Position numbers and translations under genes: made by a program. A stretch of 64,000 nucleotides of DNA, taken from assembly GCA_932294295.1 (NCBI GenBank), contig OW028578.1, forward strand, positions 40,119,410 through 40,183,409, read 5' to 3'. The notes under the pieces were generated by a model that was not told the origin of the DNA, searched no databases, and was given only the letters and a program-made list of their open reading frames with translations. This document shows, piece by piece, positions 28,919 to 42,200 of the stretch. Position 1 is the stretch's first letter, and each line of letters starts with the position of its first letter. This DNA is from Alitta virens. Taxonomy: Eukaryota > Annelida > Polychaeta > Phyllodocida > Nereididae.

Positions 28919-29740
28919 GAATAATTAGAAGTCGCTGTCGAAGGCTCCCCCTTGATGACATTTTACATCAATATTACAAATAAAAAAATAAAACAAAAAA
29001 GCTTTAAGTGATGATTAAAATATATCTATTGTCATTTATTGAAGATAAATTGTTGTGGTAAAGAGTAGGTTAAATTTGGAATGTTATTATGAATTTTTGT
29101 GGTAAAAAAAAACTAAAATTATAATTTCAATCTGGAATATTGTTATTTTGACACACATAACAGTCTTGGATATTGCATTTTGTTGAATACTGCAAGCAAG
29201 ACTGAGCTGCTACATTGCAAGCTACATGACATTGTCTAACTTCTATAAATTCCTTAAATTACTGGTAAAACATTTATTTTGTTGTAAATTCTGACGCTAA
29301 TAACCCATGACTGGTAGCCCGTGTTCGAAGGTTGCTTCATCATTTGCTGGCTATCCTGATCAGCCCTATCTGGTGCAAAAATAAGGCCCGTCTTAGTGTC
29401 TTTCCCACTCACCCATGGTATTTAATTGCAAGACCCGGGCATGATCCATTACACAAATTTGTTGTATAATAGAGTCTTTTCACTGAGCAGCCCTGAGATT
29501 AGCAAGACATAAGTCCTTCCTCTCTTCTTATTACTTATTTTGCTTTTCAGACATAGAAATAATCACTGACTTATTCAATAAATATACATTTCTCAGAAAA
29601 ATTACAAAAATCAATTTAATGAAAAGGTGTCAAATATACATTAAAATGCATTAAAAATACTGCTGCTAGGATGCACTTTGCTTCAGCCATTCACAGCCAA
29701 AGGCGGGAACTTTTCATCCAATAGAATTGCAGTGTTCTGT
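28919..29740. other. Intergenic, no gene recognised
   Basis: Near 29305-29420 there is a heavily decayed SINE-like stretch (ttgctggctatcctgatcagccc-tctggtgcaaaaataa). Otherwise AT-rich DNA. Confidence 0.35.
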
Positions 29741-29754
29741 CATAGCCACCTGGT

Positions 29755-29940
29755 GTGTGTGTGTGGTTAGGGCTTTATGTCCTGTATTTCTGCACCTGTT
29801 GGGCTAATTAGGACAGGCAGAGACCATGGCAATGAGATGAAGGATGAAACAGCCATCCAACACAGACTCGACTGGGAATCGAACCCGGGACCCAGCGGGT
29901 GGAAGCCCAGAGCGCTACCTCTGAGCTAGGCCCCCACCCT
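29755..29940 (-). mobile_element. SINE family A with 14-bp target duplication
   Basis: A complete reverse-orientation copy (B box rc gaatcgaacccggg, A box rc gctacctctgagcta). The flanks CATAGCCACCTGGT at 29741-29754 and 29941-29954 are an exact target duplication, showing LINE-mediated insertion. Confidence 0.9.
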
Positions 29941-29954
29941 CATAGCCACCTGGT

Positions 29955-30595
29955 AGAAATATAGAGAACCTTCCGTGAAAATCCACTATTCTAATGTGGT
30001 TTTTCAGTTAGAATGCAGTTAGGCATGGCTTGTTATAGTAAATTCAACAACTTGCTTTCAAATACGCAAGTATGGGTTTTTCCTTTTTCTTCCAGAAATA
30101 GATATGAAAAGCACCCCCAAACTCTGCTGCCACGGTCATTTACTTTGTGAAAAAACCCATCAGATTTTAATCTCTATGACAGTTTGACAATGTTTTTCAT
30201 TGCTGTCATCTATGTTTGCCATTTTTAGATGTTTTATTGCCAAGAACTGCTGCTAAAAAACAGGAGGACTCCAAGGCAACATGTGGAAAAAAGAAATATA
30301 TAATGTGTGCAAGCGTTTTGACAAGATAAAATTGAATGTTATTACATGCATATCTGTTCTGGTAAGAATATAGTGAAACTCTACTTTATGACCACTAGAC
30401 CACTCATTCCTTGACCCAAAGATATTCTTACCATTGTATTTTACCCCTCTGATCAAATCAATAAGAAAACCTTGCCACTAGGACCAGTAAAAGATGTGCA
30501 ATGGGTAATCTTAATGCCGGGGTTCACAATGAAGATGACAAAAATATAAATACAGTTGTAACAGCTGTTTTAGAGGGTGCATGGATAGTTGCATC
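29955..30595. other. Intergenic, no gene recognised
   Basis: AT-rich sequence without exons or repeats that I can place. Confidence 0.3.
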
Positions 30596-31050
30596 CTCAG
30601 AATGACTTTTCAGACTGATTGAAACATTTGATAAGAATGAAACTACCCCCAACAATGGCCAACATCTGGGCAATAAACTTGTTTTCACTTCTTTTAACCC
30701 CTTTTCTGTACAGTTGTAATGCTATTTCTGTATTCTTATAGAATAATGACCTATGTAGCATCGAAAAGTATTTGATGATAAGGAGACTAAGAATGGGCCA
30801 GAAAAGTTGTTCAATTACTTTAGTCTTTCTGATTTGTCTCTTTCCTGCCTGCTTGTCAGGACAAGAACTATCCATGTTCACTCTAAAACTGCTGTATGTG
30901 AGAGCAATGACTGCGCCAGGGATAGATATAGCATGATTGTTAAACTAAGCTATCAAATTTTCTCACTGCTGTCCTTTAACAGCCCAGTGACCTTATTATG
31001 GACATTCTTTGCTAGTTTACCTAGGTTATCATAAACAAAATGATTGGTTA
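30596..31050. repeat. Dispersed repeat, copy 1
   Basis: ttttcagactgattgaaacatttgat through ccatgtt-actctaaaactgctgta matches 44335-44620 over ~290 bp. The distal part (cagcccagtgacctt to gattggtta) also matches 26770-26838. This is an unclassified dispersed family. Confidence 0.6.
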
Positions 31051-31779
31051 AACTACGTAGCCGATAGGCTGAGTGTAGACCTCAGAAATCTTCTCTTAAA
31101 AAGACAAGAGAAATGGATTCATATTTTCTTAGTTTAGGCAATATTTCTCGAATTGCCTGCTTGTCAGGACAAGAATTGCATTAACTCAGCACATGAACAT
31201 CTAGTTATTCTGTAATTTCATTGTTAGACCTTTAATACAATAAGCCAGCCTGTAGGCTATAATAAAATTGATTAATTCACTTTGGATGAGTAATCAAGCA
31301 AAACATGTACATAATTCGGTCTCTGGACTGTGAGGTGAGTGCATACAGTGTTTACAGCCAATTTCAAGGACAGAAAAACATCAGAGAACGTTATGTGAAT
31401 AAAAGACTCTCATTGGCCAAGACAATCTCTCTGCAAACAGGAATCCAGCTGGAAAAAGTATCTACCTAACTCCCATCACTATATCCTAATCCTTAACTAT
31501 TTATTATATTTGTTACAAATAGCTAGTACTGATTTCATGTGAGTGATCCTTTCCAGTGAAGCAGCAGTCTACTTTGCAGTACCTTTTTTCTGATCTGCTT
31601 AAATTTTTGTTACAAATAAAACATTTACTTTTACTATAGGTGGTCCCTCAACAGCGGCACCTAAATGCCTTAGATGGTTCTTCTCCACTGAATAATTTTT
31701 ATTTTTATGTTGATTATGTATAATTTTGTTAAATATAGTGGTGAATAAAATGATTGATTGAACTTGAACTTGGATTCAC

Positions 31780-32270
31780 ATGACGTCCTCTGGAATATCG
31801 TTTCAAAGTTCATGAAATTGACTGTAAATACTGGTGAAAGGGGTCCATCAAAAACAACTGAGGCATGAGTTTGTAATCAACAAAAATAAAACAGCAATTT
31901 AATCAAAGTGAAATAGCGTTCCCTTTCAATTTGAACAGAGTGCCAGACTAAAGCCAAAATGGTCTCATGGTAACATCCATACAATGAGCTCAGTTTGCTT
32001 TCAGATTCCATTTTGTCAAGGTTGAAGAGAACTGAGTAACACAGTAAATTTGGCACAGCTATTTATTCTGTGTAAACACATTAGATTTATCTAGTCGGCA
32101 TTTGAGAATGGATTTTACTGCCGCCATTCTGATCAGCGTTTAAAGCTGTCAGCGGCAGATTTCATAGACTTTGTAACGCATGCGAATCCTTGACTCCCAC
32201 TGGATGAGGGACTGCTTTAGCCAATAGGAGTCCTGGATTCACATGACGTCCTCTGCAGTGAAGTTTCCAA
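31780..32270. repeat. Region with repeated ggattcacatgacgtcctct
   Basis: The 20-bp word occurs at 31772 and 32232, and in diverged form at 52652 (tttacatgacgtcctctt). Flanking words (caaagt-atg-a-ttga) are partly shared. This looks like two ends of an old dispersed element of about 460 bp. No gene. Confidence 0.4.
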
Positions 32271-32638
32271 GTGTATGGACCTGGGTGTCCACATAATGGA
32301 TTCGAATTATAGTACAAATTTTTTTGGTCATAATTTTTTCATACTAAAAGATGTAGGTAGCATCACTAAAAAAATCAGACTATTAGCAGTATAACCCCAA
32401 ATTCCCAATTATCTAACTGGTAATCACATCTCTACTTTTGACAGCTGGTCATGTAAGCTGTATACATGCATAGTACAATATATAAATGGTAGATTAGAAA
32501 AAGTAAGACATTGTCTGGCATAACATTACTGGGAAAGCAATAGGTAAAAAAAAAAATAATAAAAATCAAGTGAGTATAGATACTGGCAGAAATATCAATT
32601 TGTAATTCCAAATCAGGTCAGTAGCAATATGTATACTA

Positions 32639-32681
32639 CAACACAATACAATACAATACAATACAATACAACACAATACAT
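32639..32681. repeat. (ACAAT)n microsatellite
   Basis: About eight acaat units with a few variants. Confidence 0.85.
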
Positions 32682-32850
32682 AACAGATACTTCTTCCATT
32701 ACTCTCTGATACACCTTTGAAAAACCATGTTATTTCTTCCTGTTCTTTTAGATTTTGTTGATCGAACGGCCGTCAAGTTAAATGTGATAAACATCTACTT
32801 TGAAAAGATATTCCATTACTGAATTATTCATCAAGAGAGCTCTTCCAAGT

Positions 32851-32932
32851 AATAGCAGCAGCAGCAGGAGCAACAACAGCAGCAGCAGCAGCAGCAGTAG
32901 CAGTAGCAGCAGTAGCAGCAGTGGCAGCCTGT
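32851..32932. repeat. (AGC)n microsatellite
   Basis: Imperfect agc/agt/aac triplets over about 80 bp. On the - strand this creates an artefactual poly-leucine frame. Confidence 0.9.
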
Positions 32933-33215
32933 CTGCTTTCATTGACATATGAATTGAAATTGACATTAAGCACGATTTTTGTAAGCTAATCACAGTAAAG
33001 ACTTTATAATACAGTGAAATTTGATTGATCACAAACCCATCTAAAAACCATTCAATGGTTTTTTAACCCTCAGCCAAAAAAAATCGAAAAGGTATACTAT
33101 TGTTATTGGCAAAAATATTTCATGTTTTAGTTGATTAACTCATATATATACTGGGATTTGGTAAATTCATTTGTATGTATATATTGGGAACCATTCAGCA
33201 ATTTCAGGGCATTTA

Positions 33216-36200
33216 TCATTGATATTTGAACATGTCCACATAAGCCTTGGCGTTTACTTGATCTGGGGCTGGTTCATTCTTAGTGATGACTTCAATGTAA
33301 TATCCATCCGGGTCCTGAATGAAAGTCTGACCTTTTGGGTTACCTGAAATAAATGTAAGTTTAAGTTAAGTTTAAGTTTATTCAGGATCAACACATGCAT
33401 TCACAATGTACATAAATAACTTTCAGTATTATCACACTAGGCCTAATAGGGAGTGTGTTGGCCATCCCCTTTGACATCATAAATACAATTTTAAAAAGAA
33501 TACCTTCAGAGTCACACATGTAAATGAATTATCTGATTATATCATTTGTACAAACTGAGCTCATTGTATGGTTGTTATCTTGTCGTTTACCTAAAAAAGT
33601 CAATAGTACGGGAGATGACCCTCTAAAAAGTTTCGAGTCACCATCAGATAATTGTACCATTTGAAAATTTAAAACCTGACGATTTCGGAAATATTTTGAT
33701 CAGTTTTTCAAAATGTCCATGCAGTTGCCATGGCAGCTAGAAAATTGCATCGTTTCAGACAGGAAATATTTTGGCTTTTTTTTGGAATGCTATAGAATCT
33801 TGGCTATAATCAAATGATAAAAGAAATCATGGTGGCCAGCTCCCGGGCTAAAAGGCTCTGAAAGTTCTACAATCTACATTTCGTCTGGAAGTCTCCTAGA
33901 ATTGAGAGTGCCTAGAACTCATTGCCTGTGCTTTATTTGAGCAAATGGAAGTCACATGAGTTGAATAACCTTCAGGCCAGTACACATAGGTGCTGTAGCA
34001 TGGTGGTTACGGGGCTCGCCTTCAAATCGAAAGATGGTAGGTTCGAGCCCCCACCATGGCACGGGGGAACTGTGCAGATCCTCCGTAACTCTTTGCTCCA
34101 TTCCACCCAGGTGTAAATGGGTATTTCGCTATAGGCAGTGATGGCAATTGTAAGTGCTTAGCCTCTGCCGATAATTCTGTGTAACGGGCTGTATACTCTC
34201 CAGGGAGTTGAGAAAGGCTCAAGCTTGTACAGGCCTGCCAAGGGTGTAATTGTAAAGTCACTTGAGACTGCTTGGACAGTGATACGCCGGACTACATTTT
34301 ACACTATATCGACATATGTATTCCTACTGCTAGCATATACCTTCGTCAGGCTTCTTTATAAATTTAACCCCCAACGGTTCAATCCGTTTTGCGAATGCGA
34401 AGACATCCGGGACATGTAATGCAACGTGACCTTGAAAAGATTGAAGGAAGAAAATGACAAAAGTTACAGATTAGTAAAATAGAAAAATCAGTAAAGCCCC
34501 AGTCACACATAGCTGTTTTAGCCGTAGTGAACCCGTAGAGTGACGTAACAGTTATGTAACAGCTCTTTTGCCGGGTTGGCGACGGATTATGGTGGCAAAA
34601 AGGGGCGGGGCAGCACCCGACGGGTTACCTGCCGGGTTCTACGGGTTACCCGCCGGCTTCCACGGGTTACCCGCCGGGTACAGCCAATTAGTGGACGGCT
34701 TCCAGGGATAGCCCGTCGGCTTCCACGGGTAACCCGGCAGCTTCCACGGGTAACCCGGCAGCTTCCACGGGTAACCGACGGCTCTCTTCTGGAATTTGCC
34801 AAAAAATGAATAAATAGGGGCTGCATCTGTTGCTCTTGATCATTGTAGTACTTGTTGAGAACTTTGTATTAAGTGTAATTAAATAAAAAAAACTATTAAA
34901 AAATAATGGACCAATAAGTATTTGTGCTCTAATAAGCAAAAGGAAATATGAACAAGTTCCTTGATGAAAAGAAATTGTTTTTGGACTGAAATATTATACT
35001 TTCTTGCATGGTTAAAGATGGAGAAAATTTTGGAGGGTTTTGGAACCCTTTTTTTGATTGATTGTTAACACAAATATGTGTACAAGGCGTGCTCTTTTGG
35101 GAGGATTTGGTGGCCTTGAAAAAGGCCGGGGTTGTTTGGCCTTGAAAAAGGCCAGGGTTGTCAGGGTTTCTATATGTTAAGAAACTGGCTCATATTTAGT
35201 GGTGTCGAGGTACTGGCTGGCATTTCGGAAATCATCGGTGGAGGGCCAGAAGGAGGCAGTGAAGAAGAACTAGCTGCTGATCCAGGTGGCCAATTTTCTT
35301 TTGGACTCAGGATGGTAGTGTACTGCAGCCCCGTAGAAGCTGGCGGGTGACCCGCAGAAGCCGGCGGGTGACCCGTGGAAGCCGCCGGGTTACCCGTAGA
35401 ACCCCTCAACAAGCCGCCGGGTTTACTACGAGTAACTTTAGGTACAGATAAACCGCCGGCTTCTACGGGGGACCTGCCAGCTTCTATGGGTCACCTGCCG
35501 GCTTCCACGGGTATTTTTCATTTTTTGGACACCTGGGAGATTTCCACGGTTGTGGCTACCGGCTACCGGGCCCGAAACTCCCGGCTTGGCCACGGGTCGC
35601 ACGGGTGCTTGGCCGGTATTGCCGGGTATCCACGGGTAGCCGTTTTGTAGCCGCCGGGTTGGAGCCAGGTAGCTTGTGCGTAACAATTGCGTAGTACAAC
35701 GGGTTCACTACGGCAAAACCGCCGCAAAAAAAAGTAAAAATATTACTTTTAATATAAAGCTCATTTTATTAATGTTTTTATTAGACTTTCGTTATTTAAT
35801 TGTAATTTTACTATTTTTGTTATTTTGTAATATCAATTTTTTGGTATTTTTTATTTATTTTTGCTTAAGAACAGGCCCATGTTGTATAACAGTGTATTTG
35901 CTAATTTTATATGTTTACCCTGTTTTTAAATATAGTTTATAAATAAATAAATATATACTGCTGGAGCACGAGTAAATTACTTACAAAACCCTCGAGGATT
36001 ATCATTGCCATTGTTGAATTGCAGACTAGGTTCATTTTCACTTCCCCAAATGCTGAAAATGTTCAAAAATCGAAATAGATAGATACAGTTAGTTTCATAA
36101 AATATGGGCGACTCTACATGGCCAGATGTGCTACTTGCGTTTTCCACGAGAAGGATAAATGCATGGTTTTTAGCTAATTATAATGAGGCAACAACCATGC

Positions 36201-39200
36201 GTTTTCCATGCGTTTATCCAAACGCATGGAAAATTCACGTTGCACAATTGACCATGTAGACAGCTGTAGCAACCTATTCCTGGCTGTAGCTGTAACTGGC
36301 TAAAGCCAGCCGCTTATGTCTACTTCTACTTTATAGTCGGCTTAAACTACATCCATTGAAAAAATAAAAACCTCGGTAAATGTAAGAAATGTATCTAATA
36401 TATCATAAATGTGTATGTGCAATAGCCAGGCATTTTTTCAACAGAAATGACAAATTTATATGTAAATTCATTTGTAGGAGAGAGAACACCAGAGGGCGAC
36501 ACCTGTCAGTACTAATAATTTTTGCTGGGTGGCGCTGTTGTGCACGCATGCGCAGCAGATTTTCACCATTGCTTAAAGTGATACTCTTTGAATCCCATGT
36601 ACAAAAAATGGCCTCAACTAAATTCCATACTATCAAGTCATCTCTATTAATTAAGGAGTAATTAGCCCTCTGTTTTCAATAGAACTAGGTCAAATTTAAA
36701 GTGGCCTGGACGCTGGTGACTCACCAGGTTGCCATGGTTACAAAATTCTTGCAGCTCCCACTGACCAGTGCTGACCCACTTGGTGACAGGAAGATGGCTC
36801 TGAGTGGATGATTCTTGTAACTGTCACTCTTGACCAAAAATGTGGATTTACCATGATTAAGTGGCTAAATATTAATGAAAACCTGCTGTAATGACACTAG
36901 ACAGTCACTGCAAACTATTGTGAGTACTTTCTGGGAGAAAGGAAATGGGACAATTTTTAGAAAGATTCAAGGAGTATCACTTTAAGTAAACTTTTGCTAC
37001 ATTTTGACAAATTTGCTTTACTATCAACCAATGCACCAATAGGTGCTCCACAAACTTTTAGATCTGGCTTTGAGTAGCCAGCTATAGCCAGACAACTCCG
37101 TTTAATGGCAGGTAGCATTGTATGTCAGAAGTTGTCTAACTTTGTTTTGGTTCAATTTGTCAGGCCGTTTTTAATGAAACTAACTATATGTTTAAGTATG
37201 TATGTATGTTATGCAAAGCATAGATATGTTGATGATCACTAACTGGAAAAATTCGATGGTGATTTGTGTCCATTTGGAGACATCCTCAGAGGGGTTACTC
37301 TCGGAGGTCCCGTACCCCATGTGGTAAACGGTCGTCTTGTACTCATGGATATCTTTTCTTCTTTGTAAACTGCAAGATATAAATTAACCTATGAATCTCT
37401 GAAATATCTTCATGTTTATCTGACATCACAAATAACATTAAGAAAGACAACAATATATAATTTTATTGACCGACGATGTCAGACAAGACATATATGTCAC
37501 AAGTACAAAGATAAAAAGAAATAAAAACAAACAGAAAATAATCAAAAATAGGGAATACAACAACGACTATAGTTACAGATGGTTCCAGCCACCAAATGTA
37601 AGTATTTACATAGAAGTTAACATTAGTTTACTAACTAATCCTATTGGTCATTGATTGATTTAAGGTAAAAACAAGAATGGACGAATGTATGAATGGCCAT
37701 ACCGCATTCCGAATATTTTTCTGTAAAATTGCAAGGTGGCAATAGGATCCTTGACTCTGTAGGCGACGTGGTGTATTCTTGCAGCCTGTCCAAGTGAGTG
37801 AAAGACTTCAAGTTAAACATAATATTTAAAGGTGTCCTGTCGGTCAAATTTGCACATAAAAGTAATGATATAAATCAATACTGCCTTCTTGTTTCATATT
37901 TTGTCGGCCGATTCTGTGTCGGCCGATGAAAGCGCGCTAGTGTGCATGGACCTGCCGACGCGATTTTCGGGAAAATCGGCGTCGCAAGGAGTCTGGCATG
38001 TCAAAGAAAATCGGCCAACAATCACCATGCAGCTAGGCCCCGCGCCCCCCCCCCCCCGGCCACCCCCAGGCCCGCCGCCCACTCCTTCTAGCCCAGTTTC
38101 CGCAAATTGACAGATTTTGTAACATTTTTTGTAATAGTCTACAATGTAACCAAAAAGTAGCAACAATACGCAATGTAAAGAAATAGTGGACCAGACATAA
38201 ACAATGTCTGAAAGTTAGAACTGCACTTGATTTGACCTATCACCTTCAAAGCACCAGTTATCTATTCTTTCTTTTTTTTGCTAAAGTATTTTCTTGTTAA
38301 CTGGGTGTGAACTTTCTTTTATGGTCAGTTTCATGGTCCGTAACTTACCTCGACATAATACAGTATAACTTAATAAAAAAATTATACATATTGATATATG
38401 TGAACCACTTCAAATACAATGTTTTTTCTATTCTATAACAAAGGTCAAGAACAACATGTAAAACTATTGACAAAAAAATTTAAAAAAATACCAGGATTTT
38501 TGAATCAATATGAATCCAACTGCACTGAAATAGTGATGTTAGACAAATTCAAAAATTGGCCTTATTATTAAATACTGTGCATAATTGTCTTATTTTATTA
38601 TAATATTGGGCAGTTCATACCAAACTGCTAATAAATCACACAATTCAGCCAGTCCCTGTGAGCTATCTCACCCAATTCAATTTTGTGTTGACATACCCAC
38701 AAAATGAAATCAATTCAATTAATAGCTGATCAATTATTGGTATACCTCTAAACGTTTGGTTAAGAAAAAGAATTGCTCAAAACTGACTTTGCTGAAACTG
38801 ATAGACTACTGTAGAAGTAGTTATATGTAATAAAGAAAAGAAAAAGAAAGAAAGAAGGAAAACAAAACAAAGGAGTCACCCAGATCATTGACATTATGGA
38901 CATTGACCTAGCAATTAAATGCAGCTGATGCAAGGGCATCTTCCTACAAACCATTATCTTGAAAATTCAAATTTAGTCAGTTCAGCCAAATCGGCCGACA
39001 CCAGCGATTTTGCATGTTTATTTACATGAACAAAACCATTTTATATTTGAATTAGAGTCATTCCGTGTCAATTGAACACATTTCTGAAAATTAAAAATTC
39101 ATAACTGGATAATGAACAAAGATCCCGCTATGAACGTTTAACTGAACATTGCCAAAAATATGATCTTTAAAATAATCTAGGTTTCAGGTTAGGCAATTTA

Positions 39201-42200
39201 ACTTTGAATATATTGAAAATTGTTTTTTTTCCAGATTTTGTACTACATTTTCTTCGAAACTACATGTCTGATACACATTTTATTCCTGGTACTAATGGTA
39301 CCCATATCATAATGTTATAGAACTCATTCTAGAAGTGGTATATTAAATTATTGTTGAATTATATTAAATTTATAATACAGTATATTCATGAGGATTAACC
39401 TGTACCAAGGAAATGATGGAAAAATGAAACTTACAATAGTATTAATACGAAAATTGCAATTATTTAGAAGGTTGTGAGTTTTTATAAAGCTCATGCAGCA
39501 AGAACATAAAGCACACAAGCTGCCTTAAATAAATGGCCATGACACCATTATTAGTCAAAATGTAAATAATTTGAAGTTTGCTATATTTCCATGGTAATTT
39601 CTGCTGCTGATTTGTGACCATAACAAATGATGACAATATGGCAAAAGAAGTTAATTTGTACACAGACTTTTTTTATGGGTTAGAATATTCAATAAAATAT
39701 CAAATTCAGTTCAGATATAAAGGTATACACATATCTATTTTGCCCTCTCCATGACATAACATATGTAATTTATTTTGGAGTTTACTTTATTATAACAGCT
39801 CTCAAGAGTTTCAGTAAAATTCCGGTGTCCTTTGTGATAACAAGAGGCAAAATAAAACAAATTTTCGTTAGAAATAAATCAATGCATGCTTGCAATTCCA
39901 TAGCATTTCATCAATTTATATATACTGTAATTCGTGAAATGATAAAATAAATATTTTACATTTTATGGTCAAATCATTTTTCTGTACTTTGTGTAATTTA
40001 TATGTAATAATTACTGAAAATAAATTCAATATCAATAAATTGAATAACATGTAAAAACTTGAATAACTCTATTGATCGATCACCAAAACTGAGTTATTGT
40101 CTGACATAATTTGCGATCTTGACCTGTATGGAGTTAAACAACCCACGTGATTAATGAATAAACAGTGATGTCAATCAAACTTAAGCTCCGCCCCCTGCAG
40201 TGACTCTTGCAGACATTGAAATGATTACGCAATGTGAGCGGGCCCAGTCAAAACACCAACTAATTGTAACAACTGTTAACTGAATAGCCAGTCAAGTGTA
40301 ATTGTTTACTAAGCGTCTAATAATGCAAACCATGCCTAGACCTATTAAAAACATGTAGATCATGTAGATGATTGACAGTTTTGTTGGGTTCAATGAACTT
40401 TTGACAGTTGTTGATTTGTATATTATTTAGTACTTTGGATACCAATATACAAACAGCCAACTTAATAAAATTATAATAATAGCCTATTTTCATCACCTAT
40501 TTTGTGCTAATCCATCATGATCAAACCTCCATGCCACAGGAAAAAATATATGACGAAACAGTTTGACATTTATTTTGAATCCTACTATAATGCAAGCAAC
40601 AACAAAAAAGTCCATCCAAACCTTAAGTTCCATGGCCATTCACATCCTTAAAACCCAAGTGAAATTCCAATAATAAAGTTATTAAATTATTTAAAAATAA
40701 AAATCATAATAATATGCCACTTCTAGAAGTCGCAAATTCATTATATCATTGTTCTAATTGGCATATTCCTTCTACAGTAGTCTGTCAGTTCAGCAAAGTC
40801 AGTCAGTTCAGCCAAATCAGTCAGTACAGCCAAGTCATGTTCAGTCAAGTTAATTCAGTCTTAAATTCAGTCTTAAATTCAGTCAGTTTAGTCTGTTAAA
40901 TCAGTCAGTTGAACTCAGTAAATTCTGTCTGTCTGTCAGTTAAGCTCATCTGTTCAGTCAGTCAGTTCAGTCAAGTCTGTCTGTCAGTCAGCACAACAGA
41001 ACATGCCAGCTGACAACTAGTCAGTCATTTAGGCAGCCAGATTGTTTTTATTTTTGTACCTTAAATTATCACTTAACTTCAGGGTTGTCATCAATATTTC
41101 TTTCTCAATAAATAAGGTATTAGTGTATTTTTTTCATTGTGTTGCTTTAATGGATATAGATGATAAGATAGTTACAAATGAACTATTTAGAAAAGAACTG
41201 CATTGTTTTATCATGTATAGAAGCCAAGTAATTGCAAGTTGAGGTTTTGCACTCCTCCAACATCTTCAGGTGAGTTAAAGATGAATGTCTTTAGTTAAAG
41301 CACAGGCGTTTGCCAACATATATGACATTGCTCAGTGATGACACACTTATACTTTAACTAATACCAATGCTACTGACTGCCTTAATTGGCTTCTCATCTC
41401 AAGAGCCCCCTATATCATTTGCAACTGCCAATCAGAATGTAGCTGAATACATTAGGAAATGCCCTGAGCTTGATGGCAATTATTTTGCTAGTTTACCAGT
41501 TAGACTTAAATACAAATAAATTAGCTTAATAGCATATAGGCTGGCTTATGTCATTGAATGTTTTGTTTGCATTGATTACACTCAATTCTTAAACAAAGAT
41601 TACTCAGTTAGGTCACTTAATTGGCTTAAAGCTGACAGCAGACTGTGCTTGGGAGATATTGGCCAATCAGGAAGCGCCATCATGTGTGGTAAATACCCAT
41701 AAATAATGGAAGTTATCACATAGAATAAGAAGGAAAATTATTTTTGTGTATAATATAGCCATTTTTGATGTGTAATATGATATTATTGACTGAAACTAGC
41801 CCCCATCATGGGTGGGTGGGTGATTAGGGCTTAACGTCCTGTATTTCTGCACCAGTTGGGCTAATTAGGACAGGCAGGGACCATGGCAATGAGACAAAGG
41901 ATGAAAAAGCCATCCAACTGAGGCTCGACCGGGAATCGAACCCGGGACCCAGCGGTTGGAAGCCCAGAGTGCTACCTCTGAGCTAGGCTCCCCCCTACCC
42001 ATCATTGAAGGCAGTTACGCAGGGGAAGTAAAAGCTGTTCTTGACGAAGTCAGTAGCCTTGGTCTTAGAGTATACTAACTTGCTAAGGGCTGTCATGATG
42101 GCAAACGCCTTTAGTTAAAGAAAGTCAGTTGAGAAGGCCAAGGCAAAAAGTGAGCAGTTTCTGAATATAGGCCAAGGCCAAAGATTTAGGCCAAGGCAAA

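Noticed and set aside
32778..33032. Poly-leucine protein on the - strand
   Set aside because: It is a translation of an AGC microsatellite with no gene context.
34576..35686. Arg/Thr/Pro-rich frames on both strands
   Set aside because: They are translations of GC-rich transposon repeats in a GLO1 intron.
37889..38166. Pro-rich or Gly-rich small protein
   Set aside because: It is driven by a poly-C tract inside GLO1 intron 1 and has no support from splice sites.
40714..40899. Gln/Ser/Val-rich repeat protein
   Set aside because: It is a translation of a CAGT simple-sequence array.
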